The notes beneath the pieces were generated by a model. The model saw only the letters and a program-made list of their open reading frames with translations, was not told the DNA's origin and did not search any database. Made by a program: the position numbers and the translations under genes. Positions 1 to 11,900 of a DNA stretch of 64,000 bases are shown here, piece by piece. Position 1 is the first letter of the stretch. The number at the start of each line of letters is the position of its first letter. Origin of the DNA: Flavobacteriales bacterium (lineage in GTDB: Bacteria; Bacteroidota; Bacteroidia; UBA10329); contig JACJZP010000012.1 in assembly GCA_020635535.1 (NCBI GenBank), forward strand, positions 1 to 64,000. Reading direction: 5' to 3'.

Positions 1-1278
1 ACCGCTGCCATCGGGCAGGTGTTCCACCTCAAAGGCATCATTGATGCCATCGCCATCGGGGGTGATTGCGGAGGGTACGGTGAGCGTGTCTTCCACGGGC
101 TCCTTCTCCGTGCAGCTCACAAGACCATTGGTATAGGCATAAGAGTCTATGAAATTGGGCAACCCCATACTGGCCACCCTGCCTCCGAGCCAAATGGCCG
201 AATCTTCAAGATTGCATGCAAGTCCGAGGTTGTTGGGTTCATGTATCACATCCAAATAGTGGATGGTCTGGCTTCTGGACACATATATCTTTCCGTTGTT
301 CGCAAGTTGTAATCCGAAAGCCGAATACGAAATGGTTGTTTTTGATGCTATGATGCTATCGGGATCTCCGTTTCCCGCTAAAAGGTCAAACTGATGAAAC
401 CTGTCATTGCTGCCTGATATGCATGACATGTAGAGTCTGCTGTTATCGGGCGAAAAGGAAAGACCATAACACTGTTGGTTGTCTTCTTCTGTCTGAAGCG
501 GTATGCAATTGCTTATCTCGCCTGTTGCCTTGTTAAGATTAAAAAGCTCAGCAATCCCGTAACCCCCACCCCCTGTCACTACCGCAAGCCGATTACCATT
601 TGGTGAGATTTTCAACTGGCCAATTGCGCTATTGGTTCCTTGGAAAGCCAATGGATGAGGATGGATTGAACCGATTTTGGAGATTACAGGGTCATTAATG
701 CCAGAAGAGGTTAACTGATAGGCATAAAAGGCATCTGAGTAGTACTTATGAACGACCACCCAATAATCGGTGCCGTTCGCATGACGAACTGCACTGAGCT
801 TTTCTGCCACGGTGTCGAGCAATAGGATATTCTTCCGTCCTTCCACCACATCGCCCATGCTGTCGTTCAGGCACATGTCGACCACCGAGTAGCGGAAGCC
901 GTTTTTCAATTCGTTGAAAACACCGTCATCAGTGGTGAACACATGGAACAACCTGTCACTTTCGGGCTGTGGAACAATAAGCGCGCCTTGGGAAGAAGAA
1001 AAGTGTCCAAGAAGGCCATCCCCGTTCGGCATCACCTGATGGTTCCTGTCCCATATTTTTTCTCCATTCGTATAGAAAAGCAGGTTTCCATTGCTATTGC
1101 ATATCACAGAACTGGCCTCTGAATGGGGGGGGATACCCGATGAAATATCATTTTGATACATTGCCCCATCTGTCAACAGTGTGGGTTCCCCGTTACTGAA
1201 GTGTAGACCAAGGCCATCTCCGAAATACCAAGTGTCTCCCTGTCGCTGGGCATAAACACTAAAAACTGTACACAGCAT
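1..1278 (-). CDS. T9SS type B cargo, beta-propeller protein (3' truncated)
   Basis: An open frame of 426 codons runs off the left edge, so the C-terminus is missing. It opens with a signal peptide ending in VYAQ. The mature N-terminus contains WYFGDGLGLHF, the hallmark start of a Bacteroidota family of secreted WD40/YVTN-like propeller proteins. The middle has propeller-blade sequences such as ISPNGNRLAVVTGG and FSPDNSRLYMSC. At the edge lies ITPDGDGINDAF, the opening of the gliding-motility-associated C-terminal domain (type B T9SS sorting signal). The product should therefore be secreted by T9SS and held at or released from the surface; its ligand is unknown. ATG at 1278 was chosen. A TTG at 1326, preceded closely by AAGGA, would add 16 residues. 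It follows the S74-type surface gene on the same strand by a few tens of bases, so the two may be co-transcribed. Confidence 0.8.
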   Translation of the reverse strand, partial: MLCTVFSVYAQRQGDTWYFGDGLGLHFSNGEPTLLTDGAMYQNDISSGIPPHSEASSVICNSNGNLLFYTNGEKIWDRNHQVMPNGDGLLGHFSSSQGALIVPQPESDRLFHVFTTDDGVFNELKNGFRYSVVDMCLNDSMGDVVEGRKNILLLDTVAEKLSAVRHANGTDYWVVVHKYYSDAFYAYQLTSSGINDPVISKIGSIHPHPLAFQGTNSAIGQLKISPNGNRLAVVTGGGGYGIAELFNLNKATGEISNCIPLQTEEDNQQCYGLSFSPDNSRLYMSCISGSNDRFHQFDLLAGNGDPDSIIASKTTISYSAFGLQLANNGKIYVSRSQTIHYLDVIHEPNNLGLACNLEDSAIWLGGRVASMGLPNFIDSYAYTNGLVSCTEKEPVEDTLTVPSAITPDGDGINDAFEVEHLPDGSG

Positions 1279-1337
1279 CAGAACATGTGTGTAAATTGTT
1301 GTAAGCGGTATATTATTTCCAATCAAAATCCTTCAGG

Positions 1338-3377
1338 TCATTTGCCTTTGACCATCCTCTTTGTCTCCACCGTGAGGCCATCGGCCACAAGGCTGTAGGT
1401 ATAGATTCCTGCGGTCAGTCTATCGGTCTGTAGCGAAATAGAGGCATGACCCCGGTCGGTCAACGGTATCTCGAGCAGCGTTTGACCTGACTGACCATGG
1501 AACACGAGCATGGCTGCATGTGTTCCTTTAGGCAGGTAGTAGGCGATCACAGTTCCATCGGTAAAGGGGTTGGGACGGTTCTGATAGAGTACGGGGGCTT
1601 CGGAAGAGGAAAGTTCCACCGTTATAGAGGGCACTCTGTGTAAATTGTTCTCTCCTTCAATTTTGTACTGCGCATTCGAACTGCCACAGCACTGCAGCAG
1701 GGCATCTTGCATCTGTGTCAAGGCATCCTCCAGCTGACCCATCCGCTGGGCAAGGTTCTCTATACTGTCCTGCTGCTCCTGCACGGCCTTGACCAATGGT
1801 ACGACTATCTGCGCGTATGAAACAGCGTAGGGTGAATTATCATGGGTGGGAGTGCTCACAATGGAGGAGATGAAACCGGACTGTATGGCAGCCTCCTCTA
1901 CCTCCTGTGCAATAAAGCCCGCATGAATCATAGCGGTGGATGGTCCAAAATCTATCTGACTTGCTTGAGCTCCTTGACCCGTATCAATTGGCTGAGGCAT
2001 GTCCTCTCGAACGAATTCATCTAATGCCTGTGTGTTCATCTGATAGGTAACTGGGCGTAGCCGCTCAATGAAATCCAGTCCACTTACGTTCTCATTTACG
2101 TTGAATTTGAAACGGCCATCACTGATTGTCCAAAGACCTGTTGTATTGTAGTAGTTGGTAATAGAGGCATTACCAAACGACATGGTATTTGAAGCAATGG
2201 CAATCGCTCCTCTACCAATAGCGGCAGCATTGGAATAGTTTCCATTGGCATCGGCCTGATAGCCAAGGAAGGTGTTATAGGTTCCCGTTGCGTAGGAATT
2301 TCCAGCTTCGTGGCCTATGGCAGTATTGCCCGTTCCTGAGGTATTGGCATATCCTGAACTCATACCTAGGAATGTGTTCAAAGTTCCTGTAGAGGTCTGT
2401 CCACCGGCATGTGTGCCAATGGCGGTATTGTAACCTCCCGTGGTATTGTAACGCCCAGCATGATAACCCATGAATGTATTGTAGTATGCTGTAGTTGTAT
2501 TCTGACCACTCAGGTACCCAACACAGGTCATGTTCCGGCCGGTAGTGCTGTTACTTCCAGCCAAAGCTCCTACGGCTACACTATATCCACCAGTGGTATT
2601 GGAGGCTCCGGCAGAATAGCCAATAAAGGTGTTGATTCCTCCTGTAGTATTGTCTTTACCTGCTCTTGTTCCGTAAATCGTATTATGATTGTAGCTTACG
2701 CCACCTAATCCTCCAGCCTGGTAGCCCGTAACCGTATTATAGTTGCCCGTTGCATTTCCTTTTCCAGCATTGAAACCAATAAATGTGTTCTCCGTGCCAG
2801 TTGTGGTGTTTCGCCCAGCCTCGTAACCCATAAATGTATTGTCTGATACGGTATTGCTGTAACCAGCGTATGTGCCGAAGGCAACTAAGGCACTTCCCGT
2901 AGCATTAGAGTAGCCCGCCTTGTCCCCAACAAATGTGTTTTCAGACCCAGAAGTATTCTCGTGTCCCGAACTTTCACCATAGAAACTGTTGTAATTACCA
3001 GTAGTAAGATTATTTCCACTGGTCAGCCCCATAATGGTATTGTAATCGCCAGAGGTCAGAGTTGAAGCAGTGGCACTTCCGACAAGAATATTGCCTTCGC
3101 CAGACAAAGTTGCATTACCCACATTGACTCCTGCAAACAGGTTTTTGGCATTACCACCGTGCCACAAAAAGTTGTTGCCCCCCAAGCGGTATGCCCTTGT
3201 AGAAGTGCTGATGTGAATGTCGCCACCAGACACTTCAAGCAGATCCGCTGGTGTTACTGTGCCAATTCCAACATTTCCGGTTGGGGTGGGAAAAATGTTC
3301 TGAGCAAACAGAGTTGTCGGTTTTGCAAAAGCAATAACTATACTGGTGGCAGCAATGGTTTTTAAGAATGTTTTCAT
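1338..3377 (-). CDS. Trimeric YadA-head-like surface protein with S74 chaperone domain and T9SS type A signal
   Basis: 679 residues. A signal peptide (ending LFAQ) is followed by a short GNVGIGTVTPADLLEV motif common at the start of Bacteroidota fibre proteins. Residues of about 90-400 form a long run of imperfect repeats of the type NTFxGYxAGxxNTTG, which resemble the beta-roll heads of trimeric YadA-like adhesins. Next comes a Peptidase_S74 intramolecular chaperone domain with the S-D-x-R-x-K self-cleavage motif (S419). A coiled coil rich in Gln/Leu and a type A T9SS sorting domain (PNPFTDGTVIAYYLP at its start, ending KRMVKGK) close the protein. The likely role is a trimeric surface fibre or adhesin. 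A sorting domain placed after a self-cleaving chaperone is unusual. The binding target cannot be told from sequence. Confidence 0.82.
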   Translation of the reverse strand: MKTFLKTIAATSIVIAFAKPTTLFAQNIFPTPTGNVGIGTVTPADLLEVSGGDIHISTSTRAYRLGGNNFLWHGGNAKNLFAGVNVGNATLSGEGNILVGSATASTLTSGDYNTIMGLTSGNNLTTGNYNSFYGESSGHENTSGSENTFVGDKAGYSNATGSALVAFGTYAGYSNTVSDNTFMGYEAGRNTTTGTENTFIGFNAGKGNATGNYNTVTGYQAGGLGGVSYNHNTIYGTRAGKDNTTGGINTFIGYSAGASNTTGGYSVAVGALAGSNSTTGRNMTCVGYLSGQNTTTAYYNTFMGYHAGRYNTTGGYNTAIGTHAGGQTSTGTLNTFLGMSSGYANTSGTGNTAIGHEAGNSYATGTYNTFLGYQADANGNYSNAAAIGRGAIAIASNTMSFGNASITNYYNTTGLWTISDGRFKFNVNENVSGLDFIERLRPVTYQMNTQALDEFVREDMPQPIDTGQGAQASQIDFGPSTAMIHAGFIAQEVEEAAIQSGFISSIVSTPTHDNSPYAVSYAQIVVPLVKAVQEQQDSIENLAQRMGQLEDALTQMQDALLQCCGSSNAQYKIEGENNLHRVPSITVELSSSEAPVLYQNRPNPFTDGTVIAYYLPKGTHAAMLVFHGQSGQTLLEIPLTDRGHASISLQTDRLTAGIYTYSLVADGLTVETKRMVKGK

Positions 3378-3425
3378 AGTAATAGGAGTTTAAATTTGAC
3401 CACACTGAATATAGGTAACTTATTG

Positions 3426-4904
3426 TTACGACAGTGTTTCTTTTTTCAATAGCAGCCATGAAACTGCGAGGTAACCCAACAGGAATAGGACGTTCAAAGC
3501 CAAACCATATTGCATTTGGCCAACTTGTAGCACCACACTTGCCCAATAGAAAACGATAGCTGAACCTAACATGACACCGAGTTTGGTCAACTCATATGGC
3601 ACAGGATAGTGCTTTCTGCCCAGTAGATATGAAACCACCATCATGCTGCCGTAACATGCAAAGGTTGCCCAAGCAGAGGCCACGTAGCCGTAGGTTGGAA
3701 TGAAAATAAGATTCAGCAAAATGGTGATGACGGCTCCGAAAATGGCCAAACCAGCCCCAAAACTTGTCTTGTCCGTGAGTTTGTACCAAACAGATTGGTT
3801 GTAGTAGATGCCTAGGAAAATGTTAGCCATCAATAGAATCGGAACAACCTTTAGTCCAACCCAATAATCCTCATTTGGAATGAAGAACTTGAAAAGGTCA
3901 ATGTAGAGCATGACGAATAGGAAGGCTCCTGCAAGAACCCAGACAAAATAGGTCATCACTTTGGCATAAAGTTCCCTGCTGCCAGCTTGTTTTTCCTGTG
4001 AGAAAAAGAACGGCTCAGCAGCATAGCGGAAAGCCTGTATCATCAATGAAATAATGATTGAAAGTTTGTAGCAGGCTCCGTAGACCCCAAGTTCGAACAT
4101 GGCCTTGCTTTCTCCCAGAGTCGGGTACAGAAGGCGTTTAAGCATTACACGGTCAAACATTTCATTCATCATTCCGGCCAACCCTGCAATGAGAAGGGGG
4201 AATGCATAAACAAGCATTGGTCTGAGTATCTTGAACTGGGGCCTGACAATCCCACGGAACATGGTAGGTGACAGCAACAGAAACTTGACCACGCTTGCCA
4301 ACAGGTTTGCAATGAAAACGTAGCCAACCCCTGTGTTCGGGTCATAAAATGTATCGGTCAGCCAGCTGCTGCCTCCACTCTGAACCAATGGAAGGCAATA
4401 TTTTAGGAAGAAGAGGTTGAGGCCAACATTGACTGCCACGTTTGCGATGTTGACTCCGGCAAACAGTTTCGGTCTGTTCTCTGAACGTAATCTTGCCAAG
4501 GGAATGGACGAAATAGCATCAAGCCCAACAATAATGGCGAACCAAACCACATACTCCTTGTTGTCGGGATACATGAGCCAATCGGCAATTGGCTGTGCAA
4601 AGATGATGGCCATAAGAATGAAGGCCGAGGTACTGGTGACAAGCGATGTAAGAATGGTTGAAAAAACAGTCTTCGGGTCATTTCCCTCTTTGGTGGAAAA
4701 CCGGAAAAAGGCAGTTTCCATTCCGTATGTCAACAGAATAATGAGGAATGCCACATAGGCATACATTTCTGTAATGACCCCGTATTGCTGTGGAACAAAA
4801 ACGGCTGTATGAAGCGGTACAAGAAGGTAGTTGAGAAATCGCGCCACAATGGAACTCATTCCGTAGATGGCGGTCTGGCCTGCAAGCTTCTTTAATACTG
4901 ACAA
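3426..4904 (-). CDS. Oligosaccharide flippase family protein (Wzx/MATE-like)
   Basis: 492 residues with about 12-14 hydrophobic segments and few soluble stretches. The N-terminus LKKLAGQTAIYGMSSIVARF is characteristic of the polysaccharide biosynthesis/O-antigen flippase proteins (MOP superfamily) of Bacteroidota. Such proteins flip undecaprenyl-linked glycan units across the inner membrane for LPS or capsule assembly. The start is TTG at 4904: the family N-terminus begins there, an in-frame stop lies a few codons upstream, and the next ATG would remove the first helix. No glycosyltransferases adjoin it, so its glycan substrate is unknown. It reads in the same direction as the S74 surface gene downstream, separated by 48 bases. 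Calling it a MATE drug exporter is less likely because of the N-terminal signature. Confidence 0.85.
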   Translation of the reverse strand: MSVLKKLAGQTAIYGMSSIVARFLNYLLVPLHTAVFVPQQYGVITEMYAYVAFLIILLTYGMETAFFRFSTKEGNDPKTVFSTILTSLVTSTSAFILMAIIFAQPIADWLMYPDNKEYVVWFAIIVGLDAISSIPLARLRSENRPKLFAGVNIANVAVNVGLNLFFLKYCLPLVQSGGSSWLTDTFYDPNTGVGYVFIANLLASVVKFLLLSPTMFRGIVRPQFKILRPMLVYAFPLLIAGLAGMMNEMFDRVMLKRLLYPTLGESKAMFELGVYGACYKLSIIISLMIQAFRYAAEPFFFSQEKQAGSRELYAKVMTYFVWVLAGAFLFVMLYIDLFKFFIPNEDYWVGLKVVPILLMANIFLGIYYNQSVWYKLTDKTSFGAGLAIFGAVITILLNLIFIPTYGYVASAWATFACYGSMMVVSYLLGRKHYPVPYELTKLGVMLGSAIVFYWASVVLQVGQMQYGLALNVLFLLGYLAVSWLLLKKETLS

Positions 4905-4984
4905 TCTTCTTGGTTTGGTAGTTAGCTAACGGCTGGTAGACCGAATCATTAGCTTGAACAAATTAAAGAATGTTAAATGGGTCT

Positions 4985-5019
4985 AAAACAAGAAGGGCTC
5001 ACAACTTGTGAGCCCTTCT
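4985..5019 (-). terminator. Rho-independent terminator after the PorP/SprF gene
   Basis: A perfect 14-base stem begins AGAAGGGCTCACAA and is followed on the minus strand by TGTTTTAG. It sits 19 bases beyond the stop of the PorP/SprF gene and ends the adhesin/PorP transcription unit before the flippase gene. Confidence 0.8.
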
Positions 5020-5037
5020 GTCAGACGGTTCAATTTT

Positions 5038-5979
5038 TTATTCTTCAGCTCCCGCAGGCGCAGCATCTGCATCTTCGGAAGATTTCTTTTTCCAAGGCCT
5101 GAAACGAACACCCACCATTAATTCGTGTGAACCATCAGAATAGTTTCTGAGGTTAGAGGTGCTCATGTCGTAGCTGTATGCAACAAGAAGGAAATCCTTG
5201 TATGCGAATCCGCCCAGGAACGAAACGGCATCGTCATGACGGTAAGATGCACCAATCCATATCTGATCTCTCCAGTCGAATTTGACACCAGCATCGAATT
5301 GTGGTGGAGCTGGATACACATACTTGAGTAGCACGTTAGGCATAATGCCGAAATCGCCTACGTGAAATGTATATCCACCCATTGCCATATAGTGTCGGGC
5401 CAAGGAGCTTTTCGTGCTTTCCTGGTTCTCCAAGAACTTCAGCTGGTTACCAATTATCTGAGGAATGGAAATTCCAAAATTGAAGTTCTTGTGTTTGAGG
5501 TTAACACCAAAAGTTGCATCAGCTGTATAAACGGTCATAACCTGATTTGGGAAAACCGGATCGCCATTTTCGTACAGTGTTACTTTTGTACCGTCAATTC
5601 GATATTGAAGAAGTCCCAAACTCAATCCCATTCCGAGACGCAGTGACTTCGACAGCTTCAAATGGTACGCATATGAGAGGTAGAATCCGATTCTACTTGT
5701 TGGCCCTGTAATGTCGGCAAAAACAGAACCACCCATACCCATATTATACTTGCGGAATGGGCCATGGGCAGAAAGAATGAAAGTTCTGGGAGCATCAGTT
5801 ATACCGATCCAATTCAAACGGTTGTTTGATTTTACCTCCCAATAATCATGCTGACCGGTCATAGCCGGGTTCAGAATGTAATCGTTCAGCATATACTGGC
5901 TGTATTGCGGAATCTGCTGTGCAAACGTGCTGGCTGAGAATCCGATTACGAGTGTCGATATGAATAGAAGTTTCTTCAT
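5038..5979 (-). CDS. PorP/SprF family T9SS-associated outer membrane protein
   Basis: 313 residues with a signal peptide (ending TFAQ) and then QIPQYSQYMLNDYILNPAMT, the diagnostic start of the PorP/SprF family. The remainder alternates short beta strands typical of an outer-membrane barrel and ends in VGVRFRPW plus a charged tail. SprF-type proteins are needed for surface delivery of a partner adhesin, and the partner here is evidently the SprB-repeat protein encoded immediately upstream (gap of 5 bases). The order adhesin then PorP/SprF is the classic sprB-sprF arrangement. It is one of two PorP/SprF proteins in the window, the other sitting in the collagen-like operon, which suggests substrate-dedicated partners. 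Confidence 0.92.
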   Translation of the reverse strand: MKKLLFISTLVIGFSASTFAQQIPQYSQYMLNDYILNPAMTGQHDYWEVKSNNRLNWIGITDAPRTFILSAHGPFRKYNMGMGGSVFADITGPTSRIGFYLSYAYHLKLSKSLRLGMGLSLGLLQYRIDGTKVTLYENGDPVFPNQVMTVYTADATFGVNLKHKNFNFGISIPQIIGNQLKFLENQESTKSSLARHYMAMGGYTFHVGDFGIMPNVLLKYVYPAPPQFDAGVKFDWRDQIWIGASYRHDDAVSFLGGFAYKDFLLVAYSYDMSTSNLRNYSDGSHELMVGVRFRPWKKKSSEDADAAPAGAEE

Positions 5980-5984
5980 GGCTA

Positions 5985-8900
5985 TTATCTAACTATGGTT
6001 ATCGGCCCCGTAAATGGTTCCTCAAAGTTGCTTGAATGAATCACGTAGTAGTAAGTGCCTACTGGTAGGTCCTTTCCTTTAAACTTACCATCCCAAGGTG
6101 TTGGATAACCAGGTGCTGATTGGAACAGCATCTGTCCCCATCGGTTGTATACCTCAACAATCGCATCATCAAACAGGTCGATGTTGTCAATTCTCCAAAC
6201 ATCATTGATTCCATCGCCATTTGGCGTGATACCATCAGGGAACACTATACCCGGAAGCACCTCAACCAGAACTGAATCTGTAGCTGTACAGCCGTTTTCA
6301 TCTGTAACAGTTACATAGAACATGGTTGTTTCATTTGGAGTGGCAAGAGGGTTGGTCACATTAGGATTGTCTAACAATTCAGAAGGTTCCCATGTGTATT
6401 GCCATTCAGTTACCACTCCATTCGCATTCAAATTGATTGATGCACCTGCAGGGATTTGAACATCTGCACCGCCATCAACAGGTGGAACAGGGAATGTGTA
6501 TATGGTAACTGAATCCACATCTACACAGTTGCCAATGGTCACTGTCAAATAGTAGGTGGTCGTGTCAGATGGCGTGGCCACTGGATCTGCAATGGCTGGG
6601 TCGCTCAATGATGCAGCAGGACTCCAGGAATAATCTCCACCACCAGAACCGTTCAACATGATTGGCGAGGCGACACAAACTGTATCATCCTGCCCAGCAT
6701 CAGCACTGATATTCACCAGCGTTGCAACGCTGTAAGAAGCAGTAATGGAACATCCGCTGGCGTCTGTAATCGTTACAGTATATGTACCAGTTTCTACGTT
6801 AGCAAGATCTTCAGTTTGAGCACCTCCTGGAGACCAGCTGAAAGAATAACCAGGGACGCCTCCAACCACAGTAAGATCGATCGAACCATCCGCAATGTTG
6901 CTACATGTTGAAGCAACTGAAGTAGCATTTGAGACAATTGGCGGAGGCCCGCTTACTGTTGTACTTGCTTGAGCTTGACAACCATTGGCATCTGTTACAG
7001 TTACCGTGTATGTTCCGATGCACAGGTCGGTAGCTTCTGCAACGTTTTGCCCAGATGGGTCATTCCATTGGAACGTATAAGGTGGCGTACCACCGATCGG
7101 AAGGCCAGTTGCAGTACCGTCACAGACATTACCGCAGGTAACATCCGTTGCAGAAGCAGAAATGGTTAGTTCCAATGGCTCAATAATGATTACCGATGCT
7201 TGAGTAGTACATGCAGGCGATTGCGAGTCGACAACCGTTACCGTGTAAGTGCCAGGACAGAGACCTGTGGCTGTTTGCGTGGTCTGGAAGTTCGGATCAT
7301 CCCAGAAATACTGGTATGGACCAACTCCACCAGAAGCGAAAACAGTAGCTGTTCCATCGCATTCTCCGTTACAGGTAACATTTGTGAAGATCGGTATCGC
7401 AGCAACAAGTGCGGCTGAATCTGTAATGGCAACTGAAGCATTTGCCGTACAGCCAATATCATCGGTTACAGTAACAGACCAGATGCCTACACAAAGGTTA
7501 CTCGCAGTGCTATCGGTTTGCGTAGGAGAAGTGTTCCAGTTGTAGCTATATGGCGGTGTTCCACCAGAAGGGGTAACGGTAGCCTCACCAGAACACCCGC
7601 TGGAGCAAAGAACCTGACTTACGTCTGTAATGTTGGCCTCCAAAATCGGTGGTTCCGTCAGGTTAATGGTTGTTGTATCCGTACATCCCAAAGAGTCGAG
7701 AACAATGGCTGTGTATTGACCAGCACAAAGGCTGTCTATTGTCAATGAAGTTTCAAATGTTGGCAACCAGAGCACTGTGAACGGAGGAGTCCCACCAACA
7801 GGAGTAACGGTGGCCTCTCCATCGCAAACACCACCACAAGTTGGATTAACAACCGAAACCTGCGCGTCAAGAACTGCCGGCTCAGTAATGGTAACACTCA
7901 CTGAGTCGGTGCAGCCATTAGCATCGCTTACCACAACTTGATATGTGCCTGCACAAAGACCTGGAACTAATGGGTCGGTGGAGCCGTTCGGGTCGTTCCA
8001 TTGATACGAGTAAGGTGCGGTTCCTCCCGTTGCAAGTACACCAGCAATTCCATCGCAGGTACCACCACAACTTATGTTCACTGCGGAATCAAGCAACGTA
8101 AGTGGTAACGGTTCTGTAATTACTGCAGCAGATGTTGCGGTACATCCCAAAGAGTCCGTTACCACAAGGCTATAGATGCCTGCACAAAGATCCATAACCG
8201 TATCATTCATGGTCGAATTCGGGTCGTTCCATTGATAGGTATACGGGGCGTTACCTCCTATGGCCACTGCTATGGCGCTTCCATCACAGTCTCCATTACA
8301 GGTTGTTCCTTCAACAGAAATGCTGATAGTAATTGAATCCGGTTCATTGATGGTAACGGTGGTTGAATCCAAACAACCGGCAATGTCTTCCACAACTACC
8401 TGATAGGTTCCAGCACACAGTCCTGTAACGGTGTCATTTGCCGTGCTCAATGGGTCATTCCATTGGTAAGTGAATCCGCCCGAACCACCTATTGCTTCGG
8501 CATAGGCTTCACCATCGCAAAGTCCATTGCAACTCGCATCAACCGTATTCGTGTTGATGACGATTGCTGGTGGCTCTTCAACGTTAATGGTCTCTTGGTT
8601 CTGGCATCCATTTGCATCGGTAACGGTTACAGTGTAACTTCCAGTACACAGGCCATTGGCCGTTGCTGAATTGCCACCAGATGGCGACCATGCGTAAGTG
8701 TACGGAAGAGTACCGCCTGATGCTACCACAGTGGCAGACCCGTCACACGAACCTGAACAAGTTGCGGCAACCACAAACGGAATGCTGATTGAAATTGGGT
8801 CTGGCTCGTCTACAACAATCTGGGCAGAAGTTTCGCAACCGCTTGCATCGGTCACGGTAACGTTGTAAGTACCAGCACAAAGACCTGTAGCCAGTGAATC

Positions 8901-11900
8901 CGTCTGTGCTGAAGGATCATCCCAAACTATACTGTATGGAGGGGTTCCACCAACTATCTGTACCAGACCTGTTCCATCACAAATGCCCTCACATGAGGTG
9001 TTCGTGGCGCTGGCCGAAATAATTGGTCCATCCGTGTTGCTCAATGAAATGCTTTCAATTGATTGACAGCCTGATCCATCTGTAATTGTCACCGCATAAA
9101 TTCCCGCGCAAAGGGCAGATGCCGTGTCGTTCGATGAAACGGCAGGAGACCAGCTATAGGAGTATGGACCACCATCTCCTCCTGATGGAGAAAGAATGAT
9201 CTGTCCATTGCAAACGCCACAGGTGGCTTCCGTTACATTGGCATTGCCGATAATCTCTGCTGGCTCACCGATGGTAACCGTAGCAGTATAAATACATCCC
9301 AATGAATCGCTTACCTGAACGTTGTAGCTACCAGCGCAAAGTCCAGTAGCGGTTGAGTCTGTCTGACCACTTGGTATCCAAAGGAAACTATATGGAGCTG
9401 TACCTCCTATTGGAGACACGGTTGCTTCTCCATCACAAATGCCAAAGCATGAAGCATCTGTGGCTGAGACATTGGCACCTGTAGGGCCTCCAGTGTTACT
9501 CACTGCAATATCGAAGTTGGAAGTACAGCCAATATCATCAGTCACATCCACCGTGTGAATACCCGCACAAAGGCTGTCCACACTTGCAGTGGTTTCACCA
9601 GTACCCCACAAATAGGTGTAAGCTGGAGTTCCGCCACTTGGAATAACTGAGATTTCTCCATTACACTGACCACAAGACGCATCAGTTACTGTGGAACTAA
9701 TTGTGATCGGAGAAGCTTGCTCATCAATAACCACGGATTCTTGCGTTTGACAACCGCTTGCATCAGTAACGGTAACCGTGTAAGTACCTGCACAAAGACC
9801 AGAAGCGGTCGAACTATTTCCTCCTGAAGGATACCAGCTGTAAGTGAATGGAAGTGTGCCACCAGAAGCAACAACCGTTGCTGTCCCATCGCAAACTCCT
9901 GGACATGTTGCGTCTTGAACCAGCTGAAGACTTAACGAAATCGCATCTGGTTCTTCAACCTCAACCTGAGCGGTAGTCTGACATCCGTTCGCATCCGTCA
10001 CAGTTACATTGTAGATTCCAGCACAGAGGCCAGTTGCCAGTGTGTCTGTTTGACCAGTTGGGTCATCCCACAGTATGGTAAATGGAGAAGTACCGCCTGT
10101 TATTTGAACAACAGCTGTACCATCGCAACTTCCATTACATGAAGCATCTGTGCTTGACGCGGAAATGATTGGGCCATCTTGGTTACTAACTGGAATCGTT
10201 TCAACAGACTGGCAGCCAGAGCCATCGGTAATGGTTACGGTGTAAATGGCGGGGCAAAGACCGGTAGCCGTATCGTTAGTTGAAACATTCGGTGCCCAAA
10301 CAAATGTGTATGGGCCACTGTCTCCACCTGATGGGGAAAGGATGATCTGCCCGTTACAGTCGCCACAGGTAGCCTGCGTAACATTGGCGTTTCCATCAAT
10401 CTGCGAAGGTTCACCTATGGTTACCAGTTGTGTGTAGATACACCCAAGCGCATCACTTATCTGAACATTGTAATTACCTGCACAAAGACCAGACACGGAA
10501 GAAGAAGTGTAACCTCCAGGAACCCAGAAATACGTGTAAGGAGCAGTACCACCGGATGGAGTCACAGTTGCACTACCGTCACAAACACCGAAACACGAAG
10601 CATCGGTGGACGAGACGGTAGCACTGGTTGGCCCTCCTTGATTGCTAACAGCAATATCGAAGTTCACTGTACAACCAATGGCATCCGTTACATCAACCGT
10701 ATAGACACCTGGACAAAGACTGTCTATGCTTCCGGTGGTTTCGCCATTACCCCATAGGTAAGTGTACCCAGGCACACCACCATCAGGTGTAACGGTAATT
10801 TCTCCGTTGCATTCGCCACAGGTGGCATCAACAATAGTTGTGTCGATGGTTATTTCCGTGGGTTGGAAGATATCTACCGTGGCTATGGCCGTACAGCCAT
10901 TGACATCGGTTATTTCAACCTGATAAGGACCAGGGCAAAGGCCAGTGGCAGTAAGGTTTGTTTGGTTATTGGGGTCGTTCCACTGGTATGAGTAAGGGAA
11001 TGTTCCTCCTGTTGGGAATACGGTTGCTTCGCCATCACAGTTTCCAAAGCAGCTGACGTCATCTGCAGTGGTTGATCCGCTAAGAGCATTTGGCTGGCTA
11101 ATGACCACAGAGGAAATAGAAACACAACCATTATTGTCGGTAACAGTAACGTTATAGATGCCTGCACATAGTCCAGTTACCGTGTCGTTGGCAGTATTAG
11201 CGGGGTCGTTCCATATGTATGTATATGGAGGCGTACCTCCTGAACCTACAACAACGGCAGAACCATCACAGTTACCGTTACAACTTGCATTTACTTGACT
11301 TACGATACTTGAGGTTAATCCGTTTGGACCGCTTATGGTCACCTGGTCGCTGGCAACACAACCATTGTCATCTGTTACGGTTACGGTATACACGCTTGCA
11401 CAAAGACTATCTGCCGCCTGTGTGGTTTGAGAAAGTGCATCATCCCACTGATATGAATATGGACCTGTTCCACCTATAACATCGGCCGTTGCTTCTCCAA
11501 TGCATTCACCATCGCATTGAAGATTGACAATTCCCGAGAAAGTAATTTCAATTGAGTCGGGCTCAGATATGGTAACCGGAGCAATGAAGTCGCATCCATT
11601 GACATCCGTTACGGTTACCGTGTATGAACCAGCACACAGCCCAGTTGCTGTATCTGTGGTTTGGGCCAATGGGTCACTCCATTGGAAAGTAAACGGAGCA
11701 GTACCTCCAGAAATAGTAGCATACGCAGACCCATCACAAGCACCATAGCAAGTAACATTAGTAGGCGTTGCTGTGGCCGTAAGTCCTACGGGGTTGTTGA
11801 CCAATCCAGAGACCGTATCTGTACAACCATTAGCATCGGTAACCTGAACAATGTAAGTACCTGCGCAAAGGCTATCGGCATTTGATGTTGTTTGAGCCAG

